The position numbers were made by a program, and so were the translations under genes. DNA of 64,000 nucleotides, taken from contig NZ_JACKUK010000023.1 in the NCBI RefSeq assembly GCF_025822765.1, positions 329,535-393,534 on the forward strand. Direction: 5' to 3'. The DNA comes from Mycobacterium barrassiae. Its GTDB lineage: Bacteria; Actinomycetota; Actinomycetes; Mycobacteriales; Mycobacteriaceae. Positions 44,380 to 53,342 of this stretch are shown here, in pieces; position 1 is the first letter of the stretch, and the number at the start of each line of letters is the position of its first letter. Under the pieces are notes generated by a model. That model was not told where the DNA came from. It searched no databases and saw only the letters and a program-made list of their open reading frames with translations.

Positions 44380-45662
44380 GACTGTTGCTCCTCGGCGACC
44401 GTGTCGCGGATCACCGTGTGGAACTGCCGGATGAGCAGTTCCTGGTCGGACAGGTGGAAGGTGTTCTGCCGCCGGGTTTTCAGCGCCGAGTAAGTGGCCT
44501 CGATGGTGTTGACGTCCTGCATCGCGAACTCGATCGTGCTGTCGACCGCCACTTCCTGGGCCAATCGTTCGTGCGCGTTGGCGGGCGGGACGAAGTACAT
44601 GTCGATCTCGTAGATGTGGGTGTCGACAGTTTCAGGCCAGTACGTATAGGTGATGTAGTAGTTGCGCGCCCATATCTGGATCGAGATGTTCGGAAATATC
44701 CAGAACTGGTCGTTACCCCACGAGGCGATCTCGCCTCGGTTGAGGAACTCGGGCAGCGGACCGATATCGGGGACGTCGTCGGGCCCGAAAAGCCCTGCGC
44801 GGAACAGCTTGTACACCCATCGCTGGTCCTGACGCGCCTCCCCTGCCGTGCCCGGCTCGCGGGGCGGCAGGATCGGCGGGCCCGGCACCGAGGTCAGCAT
44901 GTGCGGCCGGAACAGCTCGTAGTGATATGCGTCGACCGGCGGGACCATCTTCTCGGCCTTGGAGACATCCGGATCGATGAACCTACCGTGCACATAGGGC
45001 GGGTGGTACCACTCGCACACGGAGTCGACGGCAAGCTTCCAGTTGCCCTTGATCTGTGTGGAGAACCCGTAGTGCTGCGTCATGAGGTGAAACGGATAGT
45101 TCTCCATGCCGAGCAAGCCCTCACCGAGGAAGGTCCGCAGCGGCACCGGATCCTCGGAGAGATTGACAAAGATGAACCCCGCCCACACCTCGCAGTGCAC
45201 GGGTGGCATGCGCAGCTTGCTCTTGTCGAGGTCGAAGAACTCGTCCTCGTTGGTGATGTGGTTGACCACCCCGTTCAATCCGTATCGCCAGCCGTGGTAC
45301 TTGCAGGCGAAGGCGCGGCAGACCCCCGACGACTCCTGAGCCGGGTGCTCCTGCCACACGACCTTGTTGCCGCGATGGGCACAGATGTTGTGGAAGGCAT
45401 GCACGTTGTCGTCGAGATCGCGGGTGATCACGATCGACGCCAACCCGCCGGGCAGCTCCCTGGTGAAGTAGGAACCCTTGCGCGGCAGCCGTTCCATCCG
45501 GCCGACGCACAGCCAACTACGCTCGAAAACGGCCTTGCGCTCGGCGGCGAAGAACTCCTCGGAGATGCAGTCCTCGTACGACACCGGGCCCGTACCCAAC
45601 TCGGGGTACTCGGGGGTGAACTTGCCACGTCCGGTGGCGAGCTTCTGCTGGATTCCGGTCAT
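44376..45662 (-). CDS. Rieske-type ring-hydroxylating oxygenase, alpha subunit
   Basis: A 428-residue alpha subunit. The [2Fe-2S] cluster ligands are Cys94 and His96 (NICAHRGNK) and Cys120 and His123 (FACKYHGW). The mononuclear iron site is in DSVCEWYHPPYVHG (Asp, two His). No reductase or ferredoxin gene is close, so it must borrow electrons. The LLM oxidoreductase gene lies 24 bp upstream on the same strand and the 111-residue gene overlaps downstream. Substrate unknown; aromatic or steroid-like compounds are usual for the family. Confidence 0.94.
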   Translation of the reverse strand: MTGIQQKLATGRGKFTPEYPELGTGPVSYEDCISEEFFAAERKAVFERSWLCVGRMERLPRKGSYFTRELPGGLASIVITRDLDDNVHAFHNICAHRGNKVVWQEHPAQESSGVCRAFACKYHGWRYGLNGVVNHITNEDEFFDLDKSKLRMPPVHCEVWAGFIFVNLSEDPVPLRTFLGEGLLGMENYPFHLMTQHYGFSTQIKGNWKLAVDSVCEWYHPPYVHGRFIDPDVSKAEKMVPPVDAYHYELFRPHMLTSVPGPPILPPREPGTAGEARQDQRWVYKLFRAGLFGPDDVPDIGPLPEFLNRGEIASWGNDQFWIFPNISIQIWARNYYITYTYWPETVDTHIYEIDMYFVPPANAHERLAQEVAVDSTIEFAMQDVNTIEATYSALKTRRQNTFHLSDQELLIRQFHTVIRDTVAEEQQS

Positions 45663-45686
45663 ATGGTCACTCCTTGGCTGTGTCTC

Positions 45687-46652
45687 TCACGTTCCCGTAA
45701 GACGCGCCACGACGGGCGCGAATCGCTCGGCCTGCGACTGCTGCACGGTGACGTAGTTGATGCCGTGCGTTTCTCTGCGCCGCTGGAGAGTCTCGACAAT
45801 GGCGTCCTGCGGTCCCGCCAGGACGTTCGGATGGTCGTGCAGGAGGTCGGTGGCCATCCCCGTCTTGGCGGCGATGCGGTCGTACGCGCGGGTGGCGTCG
45901 TCGTCGATCACGACGAAATACGGCGAGCCCTCGACGTCCAGATCGCCGATGCGGCTGCCTGCGGCGGCCCGGACGTACTCGTACCGGCGCGCGGCCTCCT
46001 CCTGCGGGGTGAGGCCGTCGTCGTTGCGCGCGACAAACGGGACTGTGTTGATGCTGACGATGTCGGCTTCGCGCGCGGCGTAGGACAGCACCCGCTTCCC
46101 GCCACCGCCGATCATGATCGGCGGATGCGGGCGTTGCACCGATGCCGGGGTGCCTTGATAGCCATGGACGTTGACGTATTCGCCGCTGCGGGTGACGTCC
46201 TCGCCTGCACAATGCGACTTGATCAGAGCGACCACTTCGGTCAGCTTGTCGATGCGTCGGCCGGGTGCGTCGAAGGTGACGCCCATCGCCTCGTATTCGA
46301 CACCGCTCCAGCCAGCACCGATGCCGATTTCGAGGCGGCCGTCGGAGAGCAGGTCCAGCGTCGCAACTTCTTTCGCGAGCACAGCGGGCACGTGGTAGTC
46401 GATACAGAAGACCCGGCAGCCGACCTTCAGCGACGAGGTGTGTGCCGCCGCTGCGGCGATCGCGGCGATCGGCGCGAGGTCCTGTCGCGGTGTGCGCGCC
46501 TCGCGCTGCGCGGGACCCGGGCCGAGGTAATGGTCGGCCAGGTGAAGGGTGGAGTAGCCGAGTTGTTCGACTCTGCGGACGAATTCGCGCCACTCCCGCG
46601 CGCTCGCAGCATTCGTCGCCTGGACCGCGAAGCGGAAAGGCTGCCTGTCCAC
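45687..46652 (-). CDS. LLM-class F420-dependent oxidoreductase
   Basis: A 321-residue TIM-barrel oxidoreductase. FRFAVQATNAASAREWREF at the N-terminus, LHLADHYLGPGPAQ, EVATLDLLSDGRLEIGIGAG and HPPIMIGGGGKRVL follow the luciferase-like monooxygenase/F420 pattern of the mycobacterial MSMEG_2516-like group. I take GTG 46652 (MDRQPFRFAVQ) as the start; the frame upstream overlaps the divergent promoter. Forms an operon with the Rieske gene and is divergent from an SDR with a shared operator-like palindrome. Confidence 0.87.
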   Translation of the reverse strand: MDRQPFRFAVQATNAASAREWREFVRRVEQLGYSTLHLADHYLGPGPAQREARTPRQDLAPIAAIAAAAAHTSSLKVGCRVFCIDYHVPAVLAKEVATLDLLSDGRLEIGIGAGWSGVEYEAMGVTFDAPGRRIDKLTEVVALIKSHCAGEDVTRSGEYVNVHGYQGTPASVQRPHPPIMIGGGGKRVLSYAAREADIVSINTVPFVARNDDGLTPQEEAARRYEYVRAAAGSRIGDLDVEGSPYFVVIDDDATRAYDRIAAKTGMATDLLHDHPNVLAGPQDAIVETLQRRRETHGINYVTVQQSQAERFAPVVARLTGT

Positions 46653-46682
46653 GCTCGATGAGATTACTCGCTTTTGACATCT

Positions 46683-46704
46683 AAGTATACGGGTTTGTAT
46701 ATTT
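46683..46704. promoter_or_regulatory. Divergent promoter with palindromic operator (LLM / SDR)
   Basis: AAGTATAC (46683-46690), spacer GGGTTT, GTATATTT (46697-46704): arms complementary in 7 of 8 positions. The right arm contains TATATT (46698-46703), a -10 element whose start point would fall on the SDR GTG at 46711 (leaderless). The left arm read on the minus strand gives TATACT, a -10 for the LLM gene. A TetR gene 0.7 kb away (47422-48045) is a candidate ligand. Confidence 0.65.
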
Positions 46705-46710
46705 TGGTTC

Positions 46711-47415
46711 GTGAAGACAGCCCTGGTCACCGGCGGGGCATCAGGGATCGGTCGAGCCATCGCCGATCGTCTGCGCGCCGACGGCAACCACGTCGCCAGC
46801 ATCGACCTCGCCGAGTCGGATACCGACTTCAGCTACGTCGCCGACGTCACCGACCGCGGCCAGATCGACACCGCGCTCAACGCCATTCGCGCGACGCTCG
46901 GCCCTATCACGATCCTCGTGAATGCCGCCGGCATGACGTCGTTCCGGCGATTCGCCAATCTGACCTTTGAAGAGTGGGCGAAGGTCGTCGACGTCAACCT
47001 CAACGGCGTCTTCCACGTGACCCAGGCCGTGTTGCCCGACATGCTGGAGGCCGGCTGGGGCCGCATCGTCAACATCTCATCGTCGAGCACCCACTCGGGG
47101 TCGCCCTACCAGTCGGCGTACGTCGCGGCGAAGTCCGCCGTCAACGGGCTGACGAAAACCCTTGCGCTGGAATATGGCCCACGCGGTATCACCGCCAATG
47201 TGATTCCCCCGGGATCGATTGACACGCCCATGCTGCGCGATGCCGAGAAGAAGGGTCTACTCGGCGGAACGGTCGAGGACATCGCCGCGCGTATCCCCGT
47301 CCGCCGTATCGGCACGCCCGCGGACATCGCCGCGACATGCGCCTTCTTGGTCACCGAGGAGGCCGGCTACATCACCGGTCAGATCGTCGGCGTGAACGGC
47401 GGCCGCTGCACCTAG
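46711..47415 (+). CDS. Short-chain dehydrogenase/reductase (FabG-like)
   Basis: A 234-residue classical SDR: TGGASGIGRAIA cofactor loop, VNAAGMTSF (NAG-like), Ser in NISSSSTHSG, active site YVAAK, and the C-terminal GYITGQIVGVNGGR. The Asp after strand 2 (VASIDLAES) suggests NAD(H). GTG 46711 is probably leaderless, as the -10 element is only a few bases upstream. Convergent with a TetR gene at 6 bp distance. Confidence 0.92.
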   Translation: MKTALVTGGASGIGRAIADRLRADGNHVASIDLAESDTDFSYVADVTDRGQIDTALNAIRATLGPITILVNAAGMTSFRRFANLTFEEWAKVVDVNLNGVFHVTQAVLPDMLEAGWGRIVNISSSSTHSGSPYQSAYVAAKSAVNGLTKTLALEYGPRGITANVIPPGSIDTPMLRDAEKKGLLGGTVEDIAARIPVRRIGTPADIAATCAFLVTEEAGYITGQIVGVNGGRCT

Positions 47416-47421
47416 CTCGTG

Positions 47422-48045
47422 TCAGCGGGGTAGCACGCCGCGCAGGAACAGCCGTACCGCGTACCGAAGGTGCCTCTCCTGCTGTTCTGTCGACCGGAAC
47501 ACGCCGAAGTCCGCCATCCGCGCCGGGACGGCCTCGACCATCGCCAGGAAGGTCTCGGCCGCGAGCTCCAGATCGCCGACCTTGATGGTGCCGAGTTCCT
47601 CGTGGCGGCGCAGTAATTCGGTGACCGCACGCAGACGGCCCGCCCACATCATCGATTCCGCCGAGATGTTGAATTCGGGAAACTGCGGCGCCTCGTTGAA
47701 CGCGATGCGCTTCAGGCGCACGTTCTCCGGATGCGTCGCGCGCGCCAGCGCGATCCGTCCGACCGCGAGAAGCGCCGTCTCCACATCCTCGTCATCGATA
47801 TCGTCGATGGAACCGTCGTCGACGTAGCGCGCCAGCGCCCAGGGAATCACGTCCGCGAACACCGCCCGCTTGTCGGCGTAGCGGGCGTAGAGGGAGCGTT
47901 TGGTGATTCCGGCGGCCTTCGCGATGGCCTCCATACTGGCTCCGGCATAACCCATTTCGAGGAAGGTCGCGACGGCCGCCTCACGTACCGCGAGGTCGAG
48001 TTTTTTCGCCTCCGCTTGAGTGGGCCGTCCGCGCCGAGTCGCCAC
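47422..48045 (-). CDS. TetR-family transcriptional regulator
   Basis: A 207-residue TetR repressor. The helix-turn-helix is MEAIAKAAGITKRSLYARYADKRAVF in two parts (about 37-62), followed by a ligand domain. GTG 48045 (MATRRGRPTQAEAKKLDLAV) gives the standard basic N-terminus. It lies downstream of the AveC-like gene at 48074 on the same strand and is convergent with the SDR. It could control the operator at 46683, or that at 49032. Confidence 0.9.
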   Translation of the reverse strand: MATRRGRPTQAEAKKLDLAVREAAVATFLEMGYAGASMEAIAKAAGITKRSLYARYADKRAVFADVIPWALARYVDDGSIDDIDDEDVETALLAVGRIALARATHPENVRLKRIAFNEAPQFPEFNISAESMMWAGRLRAVTELLRRHEELGTIKVGDLELAAETFLAMVEAVPARMADFGVFRSTEQQERHLRYAVRLFLRGVLPR

Positions 48046-48073
48046 CAGCCGAATTGTACTGCCTGCCCCCGCG

Positions 48074-48859
48074 CTACCTCGGCTGGTTCGGAACGCCGGG
48101 GAACAGCTGCACATCCGGGCCGGAGGTCACGTACCCCATCTGTTTGGTCACCAGATGCGGCGCGAAAACGGATGCGTAGAGCACGTTTCCGACAACGATC
48201 ACGGTGACGATGGACACGATCGCCGATTGCACCTTGGTCTTCGACAGCTTGTCCGACCACATTTCGATGACATTGCGGCCCTGTGAATCCGTCCGCCCCA
48301 GCAGGTAGGTGAAGACCATCATCTGAATGCCCATCGCGATGGCGTCGTAGATCGGGTACTGGTGCAGGGTCCCCTCGAACAGTCCCAGCCCGGGAATCAC
48401 GTAGGCGTAGTAAAAGACTCCAAGGCGGGCGCCCAGACCCGCGTTGAACATCAAGGCCCAGCAGAAGCCCACGAGGAGGCCGACGATCAACAATGTCTGC
48501 GGTCTGCGCCAGTTGAACCGCGCGGACAGCCGACGCCCGATCGCGGCGCCCGTGACGGCCGGAATACAGAAGTAGCCGATGTATCCCAGCGGGACCGAGG
48601 AGGGCAGGCCGCCCCACGTCATGTTCAACGGCCACCACGACGGCATGCGTGGCAGCGCCGGCGGGAACTGGGCGTACATCGCCCAGTCATACGGCGCCTC
48701 GATCCAGGAGAACGAGATCGCGGAGATGCACAGCAGGAGCAGTGGATGCAGGCGGCCACGTCGGACACTCAGGTAGATCCCGGCGATGACGAACAGAATG
48801 CCACTGAGCCAGCCGAACGCGTTGGACGCAATCAACAGCGGCGTCATCTCGGTGCTCAT
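48074..48859 (-). CDS. AveC-like spirocyclase-family membrane protein
   Basis: A 261-residue protein with about seven hydrophobic helices. The segment SFSWIEAPYDWAMYAQFPP and the later PIYDAIAMGIQMMVFTYLLG correspond to the AveC-like family, known from avermectin spiroketal formation in Streptomyces but widespread in mycobacteria without assigned role. A 377-residue relative lies at 55826-56959. Its ATG overlaps the stop of a 47-codon gene by 4 bp (ATGA). Confidence 0.75.
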   Translation of the reverse strand: MSTEMTPLLIASNAFGWLSGILFVIAGIYLSVRRGRLHPLLLLCISAISFSWIEAPYDWAMYAQFPPALPRMPSWWPLNMTWGGLPSSVPLGYIGYFCIPAVTGAAIGRRLSARFNWRRPQTLLIVGLLVGFCWALMFNAGLGARLGVFYYAYVIPGLGLFEGTLHQYPIYDAIAMGIQMMVFTYLLGRTDSQGRNVIEMWSDKLSKTKVQSAIVSIVTVIVVGNVLYASVFAPHLVTKQMGYVTSGPDVQLFPGVPNQPR

Positions 48860-48999
48860 CGGCCGGCCTCGTCGCTCGCCGTCTGTGTCTCAGGCTCGCT
48901 CGGGGCCTTACCGCGCGCCTCGGGGTCGAAGTAGATCACCAGCCCGAATATCAGGATGATCAGCCCGAACAGAGTTCCGAGGATGATGAGTTGGCCCAC
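48856..48999 (-). CDS. 47-residue single-helix membrane protein
   Basis: A short frame, GTG 48999 to TGA 48856. It reads MGQLIILGTLFGLIILIFGL then VIYFDPEARGKAPSEPETQ and ends ASDEAGR: one transmembrane helix (about 4-23) and a short acidic soluble tail. AAGGGA sits 8 bp before the GTG, and ATGA overlaps with the AveC-like gene. Codon use is coding-like. It probably partners the AveC-like protein in the membrane. Confidence 0.7.
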   Translation of the reverse strand: MGQLIILGTLFGLIILIFGLVIYFDPEARGKAPSEPETQTASDEAGR

Positions 49000-49031
49000 G
49001 AACGCGTCCCTTCAAGCGGTCGATCGATCGG

Positions 49032-49049
49032 TAATAGTGCACACTATTA
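49032..49049. promoter_or_regulatory. Perfect 18-bp TetR-type operator palindrome
   Basis: TAATAGTG (49032-49039), CA, CACTATTA (49042-49049), an exact inverted repeat, followed by a related half AATAGT. It lies between the divergent 47-codon/AveC-like operon and the tetR gene at 49122. Binding by that TetR would repress both directions. Confidence 0.7.
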
Positions 49050-49121
49050 AAATAGTCAGGTCAAGGACCGCTATCGTTGACGGCCATCGGCCGCGCAGCG
49101 CGGTCTAAGGAGTGGAAAGCC

Positions 49122-49769
49122 GTGCCGCAGCGACGTTCACCGGGGAAGCAGACCTCGGCGCCAACGCGTCGGCCGCGCGGGGAGGCGCGCAGGCTGCTCC
49201 TCGACGCCGCACGCGAACTCTTCGCGCGCCAGGACTACCGTGCCACGACCACCCGTGAGATCGCCGAGGCCGCCGGGGTCACCGAATATCTGCTCTTCCG
49301 CCACTTCGGCTCGAAGGCCGGCTTGTTCCGCGAAGCCCTCGTCCTACCGTTCACGAACTTCATCGACGACTTCGGCAAGACCTGGCAGTCCGTCGATCAC
49401 GAAGCGACCGACGAAGAGGAACTCGCGCGGCAGTTCGTCGGCCGCCTCTACGACGTCCTTGTCGAGCACCGCGGCCTGGTCTTGACCCTCGTCGCATCGG
49501 ATGGCCTCAGCGACGAGGAGATCGAAAGCGCCGGCATCGCCGATATCCGGCGTGCACTCACGCTGCTCGGGCAGATCAGCACCGAGGGCATGCAACTGCG
49601 CGGATTGCATTCGGGCCAACCGGATCTGCCCGCACACTCCACGGTGGCGATGATCGTCGGCATGGTCGCACTGCGTTCGACGTTCTTCGGGAACCGGCCG
49701 CCGTCGCGGGAGGCGATCGTCGACGAACTCGTCCAGGCAACCCTCCACAGGTTCCTGCGCCGGCCGTAG
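49122..49769 (+). CDS. TetR-family transcriptional regulator
   Basis: A 215-residue TetR repressor. The DNA-binding domain is LLLDAARELFARQDY then TTTREIAEAAGVTEYLLFRHFG (about 25-65). GTG 49122 (MPQRRSPGKQTSAPTRRPRG) has AAGGAG 9 bp upstream. The N-terminal 20 residues are basic and unstructured. It is convergent with the mycofactocin-coupled SDR gene, 9 bp apart, and divergent from the AveC-like operon. Confidence 0.9.
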   Translation: MPQRRSPGKQTSAPTRRPRGEARRLLLDAARELFARQDYRATTTREIAEAAGVTEYLLFRHFGSKAGLFREALVLPFTNFIDDFGKTWQSVDHEATDEEELARQFVGRLYDVLVEHRGLVLTLVASDGLSDEEIESAGIADIRRALTLLGQISTEGMQLRGLHSGQPDLPAHSTVAMIVGMVALRSTFFGNRPPSREAIVDELVQATLHRFLRRP

Positions 49770-49778
49770 CGGCAGTGG

Positions 49779-50660
49779 CTATCCCCCGGGTCCGTTGGGC
49801 CACTTGAGCAACGAGCCCGCGTCGACACGGATCTGCTGGCCGGTGATGTAGCGGCTGTCTTCGCTGGCCAGGAACACACCCAGCTTCGCCATGTCCACGG
49901 GTTCGATGTACGGGATCGGCATGGCCTGGAAGATCGTGAACAACGGCTCTGCGTCCTCACGGGTGGCCTGTTTCCCCTCCATGGTCAAGTCGGGCCGGAA
50001 CATGCTGTACATGCCGTCGTTCTGCAACAGATGGGTGTTGCAATTGGTCGGATGGATGGCGTTGACGCGAATCATCCGCTGCGCCAGCGCCATCGACATC
50101 TCTTCGACGTACTCGATCAATACCCGCTTACTCCAGCCATAGCCTCGGCCGCCAGGTCCCATGTTCGGGTTGTCGGTCGTGCCGCGGATCATCCCCGCGG
50201 TGGATCCTGTGATGATCACCGAGGCGCCGTCGGGCAGATGCGGAATGGTGACCGCGACGGTGTTCATCACACCGAGCAGGTCTACGTCGCTGGCGTCGAC
50301 GAACGACATGGCGTCATGCGGTCTGCCCATGGCCATCGGCAGGATGCCCGCGTTCGCGACCACGATGTCGATCTTGCCGAGGTCGGCGACGCCTGTCTCG
50401 ACGGCATCGCGCAACTCGTGGCGTTCCCGAACGTCGGCGACACGGGCGACGACGCGACGCCCGATCTCCTTGATCGACCGCTCCGTCTCGGCGAGGTCGT
50501 CGGGCGTGGCCAACGGATAAGGGTTGGACGGGATGTCGCGGCAGATGTCGACCGCGATGATGTCGGCGCCCTCCTTGGCCATCTCGATCGCGTGGGCGCG
50601 ACCCTGGCCGCGAGCCGCTCCGGTGATGAAAGCGACCTTGCCGTCGAGCTTTCCGGTCAT
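49779..50660 (-). CDS. Mycofactocin-coupled SDR-family oxidoreductase
   Basis: A 293-residue SDR. ITGAARGQGRAHAIEMA is the cofactor loop, and the insert VDICRDIPSNPYPLATPDDL is the hallmark of the mycofactocin-dependent group, in which NAD is held permanently and electrons go to mycofactocin. The active site is YGWSKR (Y-x-x-x-K) and the C-terminus YITGQQIRVDAGSLLKWP. It probably oxidises a secondary or primary alcohol. Last gene of the long minus-strand P450 operon (50745-58073). Confidence 0.9.
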   Translation of the reverse strand: MTGKLDGKVAFITGAARGQGRAHAIEMAKEGADIIAVDICRDIPSNPYPLATPDDLAETERSIKEIGRRVVARVADVRERHELRDAVETGVADLGKIDIVVANAGILPMAMGRPHDAMSFVDASDVDLLGVMNTVAVTIPHLPDGASVIITGSTAGMIRGTTDNPNMGPGGRGYGWSKRVLIEYVEEMSMALAQRMIRVNAIHPTNCNTHLLQNDGMYSMFRPDLTMEGKQATREDAEPLFTIFQAMPIPYIEPVDMAKLGVFLASEDSRYITGQQIRVDAGSLLKWPNGPGG

Positions 50661-50692
50661 GTAGTGCTCCTTGGGTTCTGGCGAACAGACAT

Positions 50693-50706
50693 AGAATGCC
50701 CGTTCT
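50693..50706. promoter_or_regulatory. Short palindrome upstream of mycofactocin SDR
   Basis: AGAATG-CC-CGTTCT, six-base arms with one mismatch, in the 84-bp gap between the P450 gene and the SDR gene, 33 bp before the SDR start. Its spacing does not fit the KstR site, so it may serve another TetR-type regulator or be chance. Confidence 0.35.
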
Positions 50707-50744
50707 TTCCGGCGTGTCGGGGTCTTTTGCGTCTGCTCAGCGAC

Positions 50745-52016
50745 TCATTTGATCGGAACGTACTCCACGTGCAGTGCGGTCAGGCCCCGCATGATGAATG
50801 TCGGTTCGTACTCGTACTTTCGGTCATCGGTTGGACCGTGCATCTCTTCTGAGATGCGAATGTCGGACATGCGATCCAAGATGCGATTCACGGCGATACG
50901 CGCCTGTGACCGCGCCAGCGGCGAGCCGGGGCACGAATGGGGGCCGCGCCCGAAGGCGACATGTTCGCGCACATTGGGCCGGTCGTGCTTGAACACGTCC
51001 GGGTCTTCGAACTTGCGTGGATCGCGGTTGCTGGCGCCGGGCAGCATCATCAGGATCGTGCCCGCAGGGATCTCGATGTCGCCGATGGTTGTCGACGTGC
51101 GTGCCAGCCGGAAATGGCTCTTGACTGGGCTTTCCATCCGCAGACACTCTTCGAGGAACGCGGAAATCTGTGTGCGATCGTCGCGAAGGGACGCCTGGAT
51201 GTCGGGTCGCTCCCCCATCACCCGCATCGCGGTGCTGACGAGTTTGGTTGTCGTGTCGGTACCCGCGGCGAACAGGAACGTCGCCAGTTTGACGACCTCG
51301 TCGACCTCGGGCACCGATCCGTCGGGGTATGTGGCGGTGGCGAGTCCGGTGAGCACATCCTGGCGCGGTTCGCGCCGCCGGTCGGTGATGTAAGAGGTGA
51401 ACTTGTCATCCAGCCAGGCGAGCGGGTTGTGCGCGACGGTCTCACCCTCGTTGCCGTCGACCTCGCCCAGAGGTTCGGCGCCCAGCGCCTGCTTGAACTG
51501 TTGGTGATCCTCGGCAGGCACCCCGAGGAGATCCGCGATCACCAACAGCGCCAGCGGTTTCGCGAAGTCCTCCATGAACTCGCACGAGCCGCGGTCGACG
51601 ATCTTGTCGAGCTGCTGGTCTACGAGACGCCACATGAAGTCTTCGTTCTCGCTGAGCCGCTTCGGAGTGATCAGCCTGCTCAGCAGTCCACGTGTTTTCT
51701 GGTGTTCGTCGGCGTCCATGGTCACCACATGCTCGGCCATGGGAATCGCCGCGCGGTGTTCCTCGATCTGGGCGCTGATGTCGTCACCCTCCGGCGTGAA
51801 CGGCAACGGCGGAAACGGTCCCGCCACGGCCACACACGACGACATCGCGGGGTCTTTGTAGGCGGCGAGCGCTTCTTGGTGCCCCGTCACCGCGACGACG
51901 CCGTACGGAGTTGCCAGCTGTACAGGGCACTTCGAGCGCAGCTGTTCGTAGTAGGGATACGGGTTGGGCACCAGCGACATATCGGTGAAGTAGTCGATCG
52001 ACTCGATATCGCTCAC
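50745..52016 (-). CDS. Cytochrome P450 (first of two)
   Basis: A 423-residue soluble bacterial P450: I-helix FAAGTDTTTKLV, ExxR in ECLRMESPVKSHFRLAR, and heme cysteine in AFGRGPHSCPGSPLARSQ. GTG 52016 (MSDIESIDYFTDMSLVPNPY) is chosen. It lies between another P450 and the mycofactocin SDR on one strand. No ferredoxin gene is in the window. It probably hydroxylates a hydrophobic substrate of the local pathway. Confidence 0.94.
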   Translation of the reverse strand: MSDIESIDYFTDMSLVPNPYPYYEQLRSKCPVQLATPYGVVAVTGHQEALAAYKDPAMSSCVAVAGPFPPLPFTPEGDDISAQIEEHRAAIPMAEHVVTMDADEHQKTRGLLSRLITPKRLSENEDFMWRLVDQQLDKIVDRGSCEFMEDFAKPLALLVIADLLGVPAEDHQQFKQALGAEPLGEVDGNEGETVAHNPLAWLDDKFTSYITDRRREPRQDVLTGLATATYPDGSVPEVDEVVKLATFLFAAGTDTTTKLVSTAMRVMGERPDIQASLRDDRTQISAFLEECLRMESPVKSHFRLARTSTTIGDIEIPAGTILMMLPGASNRDPRKFEDPDVFKHDRPNVREHVAFGRGPHSCPGSPLARSQARIAVNRILDRMSDIRISEEMHGPTDDRKYEYEPTFIMRGLTALHVEYVPIK

Positions 52017-52104
52017 TGCGCCCCCTCGCTGCCCGCCGAATCCGGCGCGCTCCGAATACACATCAGTTATCCCCTCTCGATGACCATCACGTCGCGAACG
52101 GTTC

Positions 52105-53322
52105 TCACTGCGGGTCGAACAGGACGGGCACCGAGGTAGGCGATCGGAACACCTGACCTCTGACGTGCGGATCGTCGCCGTCGGGGTCCAGACGCAGATT
52201 CGGCAGCCGGTCGAGCAGAAGGTTGATGGCAGTTCGCATTTCGAGTCGGGCGAGGTGCATGCCGAGGCATACGTGGACGCCGTGGCCCCACGCCATGTGG
52301 CTCTTCTGCGGACGGAAGATGTCGAACTTGTCGGGGTCCGGGAATCGGTCCTCCTGGTGCGTGGCGGATCCCAGCATCGGCATCACCGTCGCCCCTGCGG
52401 GGATCTCCACTCCACCGAGGACCGTGTCCTTGGTCGCCACCCGGGTGATGGTCAGCAGCGGCGGCTCCCACCGAACCCCCTCCTCGATGGCCTGTGGGAT
52501 CAGCGAGCGGTCGGCGCGGATCGCATCGAGCTGGTCCGGGTTCGAGAGCAGCGCGAACAACAGGCTGCCCAATGACCGGTAGGTGGTTTCCACGCCCGCT
52601 GGCAGCAACAGTCGCAGGAAGGAGAAGATCTCCTCATCGTCGAGCTTCTCCCCGTCGAGTTCGGCCGCCGCGAGCGCACTGATCAGATCCTCGCGCGGCT
52701 GGGCCCTGCGGGCTTCGAGGATCGGTGCGAAGTAGTCGCACAGGGCTGCCGAGGCGGCAAGTCCCCGTTCGGGATTCATGAGCCAGCTCAGCAGCGAGAT
52801 GGACCAGCGCTGGAACTGCGGGTAGTCCTTTACCGGCAGCCCGAGCAGACCGGCGATGATCTGGCTCGGATAGTCGAAGGTGAACTCCTTGACCAGATCT
52901 GCCCTGCCGTTGGGCGCGAACTTGTCGATGAGGCCGTTGGCCACCCGGCCGACGAGTTCGTCCTCCCACCGAGCCAACGACTTCTGCGTGAATGCCTTCG
53001 AGACCAGACCACGCAGCCGACCGTGGATCGGCTCGTCCATGCCCAGCATCACACCCTGACCCAGCACGGGACCGAACGCCGCGATGACCGCCGACGACGA
53101 GAAGGTCTCGTTGTCACGCAGCATCTGCTGAACGTCTTCGTGGCGGTAGACGATGAACATCGGCAGCGACTCTTCGTGTGGCAGCGCGCCCGACGTTTCG
53201 AGGCGCTGCACGGGCTCTTCGCGGCGGATCCGCGCCAGTTCCGTATACGGGTCACGAACGTCGCCGGAAATGGCGTCGTCGAAGGACCCGAAGTCCTCGA
53301 GGTCGTCGAAGAGTTGTGACAT
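52105..53322 (-). CDS. Cytochrome P450 (second of two)
   Basis: A 405-residue P450: I-helix LLPAGVETTYRSLGS (Glu in place of the usual Asp in the AGxDTT motif), ExxR in EEGVRWEPPLLTITRVA, and heme cysteine in WGHGVHVCLGMHLARLE. ATG 53322 (MSQLFDDLEDFGSFDDA) is the start; the open frame continues 220 codons further upstream but that part only shadows the aldehyde dehydrogenase. It lies 20 bp after the aldehyde dehydrogenase and 88 bp before the other P450. Confidence 0.94.
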   Translation of the reverse strand: MSQLFDDLEDFGSFDDAISGDVRDPYTELARIRREEPVQRLETSGALPHEESLPMFIVYRHEDVQQMLRDNETFSSSAVIAAFGPVLGQGVMLGMDEPIHGRLRGLVSKAFTQKSLARWEDELVGRVANGLIDKFAPNGRADLVKEFTFDYPSQIIAGLLGLPVKDYPQFQRWSISLLSWLMNPERGLAASAALCDYFAPILEARRAQPREDLISALAAAELDGEKLDDEEIFSFLRLLLPAGVETTYRSLGSLLFALLSNPDQLDAIRADRSLIPQAIEEGVRWEPPLLTITRVATKDTVLGGVEIPAGATVMPMLGSATHQEDRFPDPDKFDIFRPQKSHMAWGHGVHVCLGMHLARLEMRTAINLLLDRLPNLRLDPDGDDPHVRGQVFRSPTSVPVLFDPQ

Positions 53323-53342
53323 ACATGCGCTCCTTTGGGCTG

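Noticed and set aside
50693-50706. KstR (cholesterol regulator) site
   Set aside because: KstR sites have AAC-nn-GTT spacing; here the arms are two bases further apart and one arm position mismatches.
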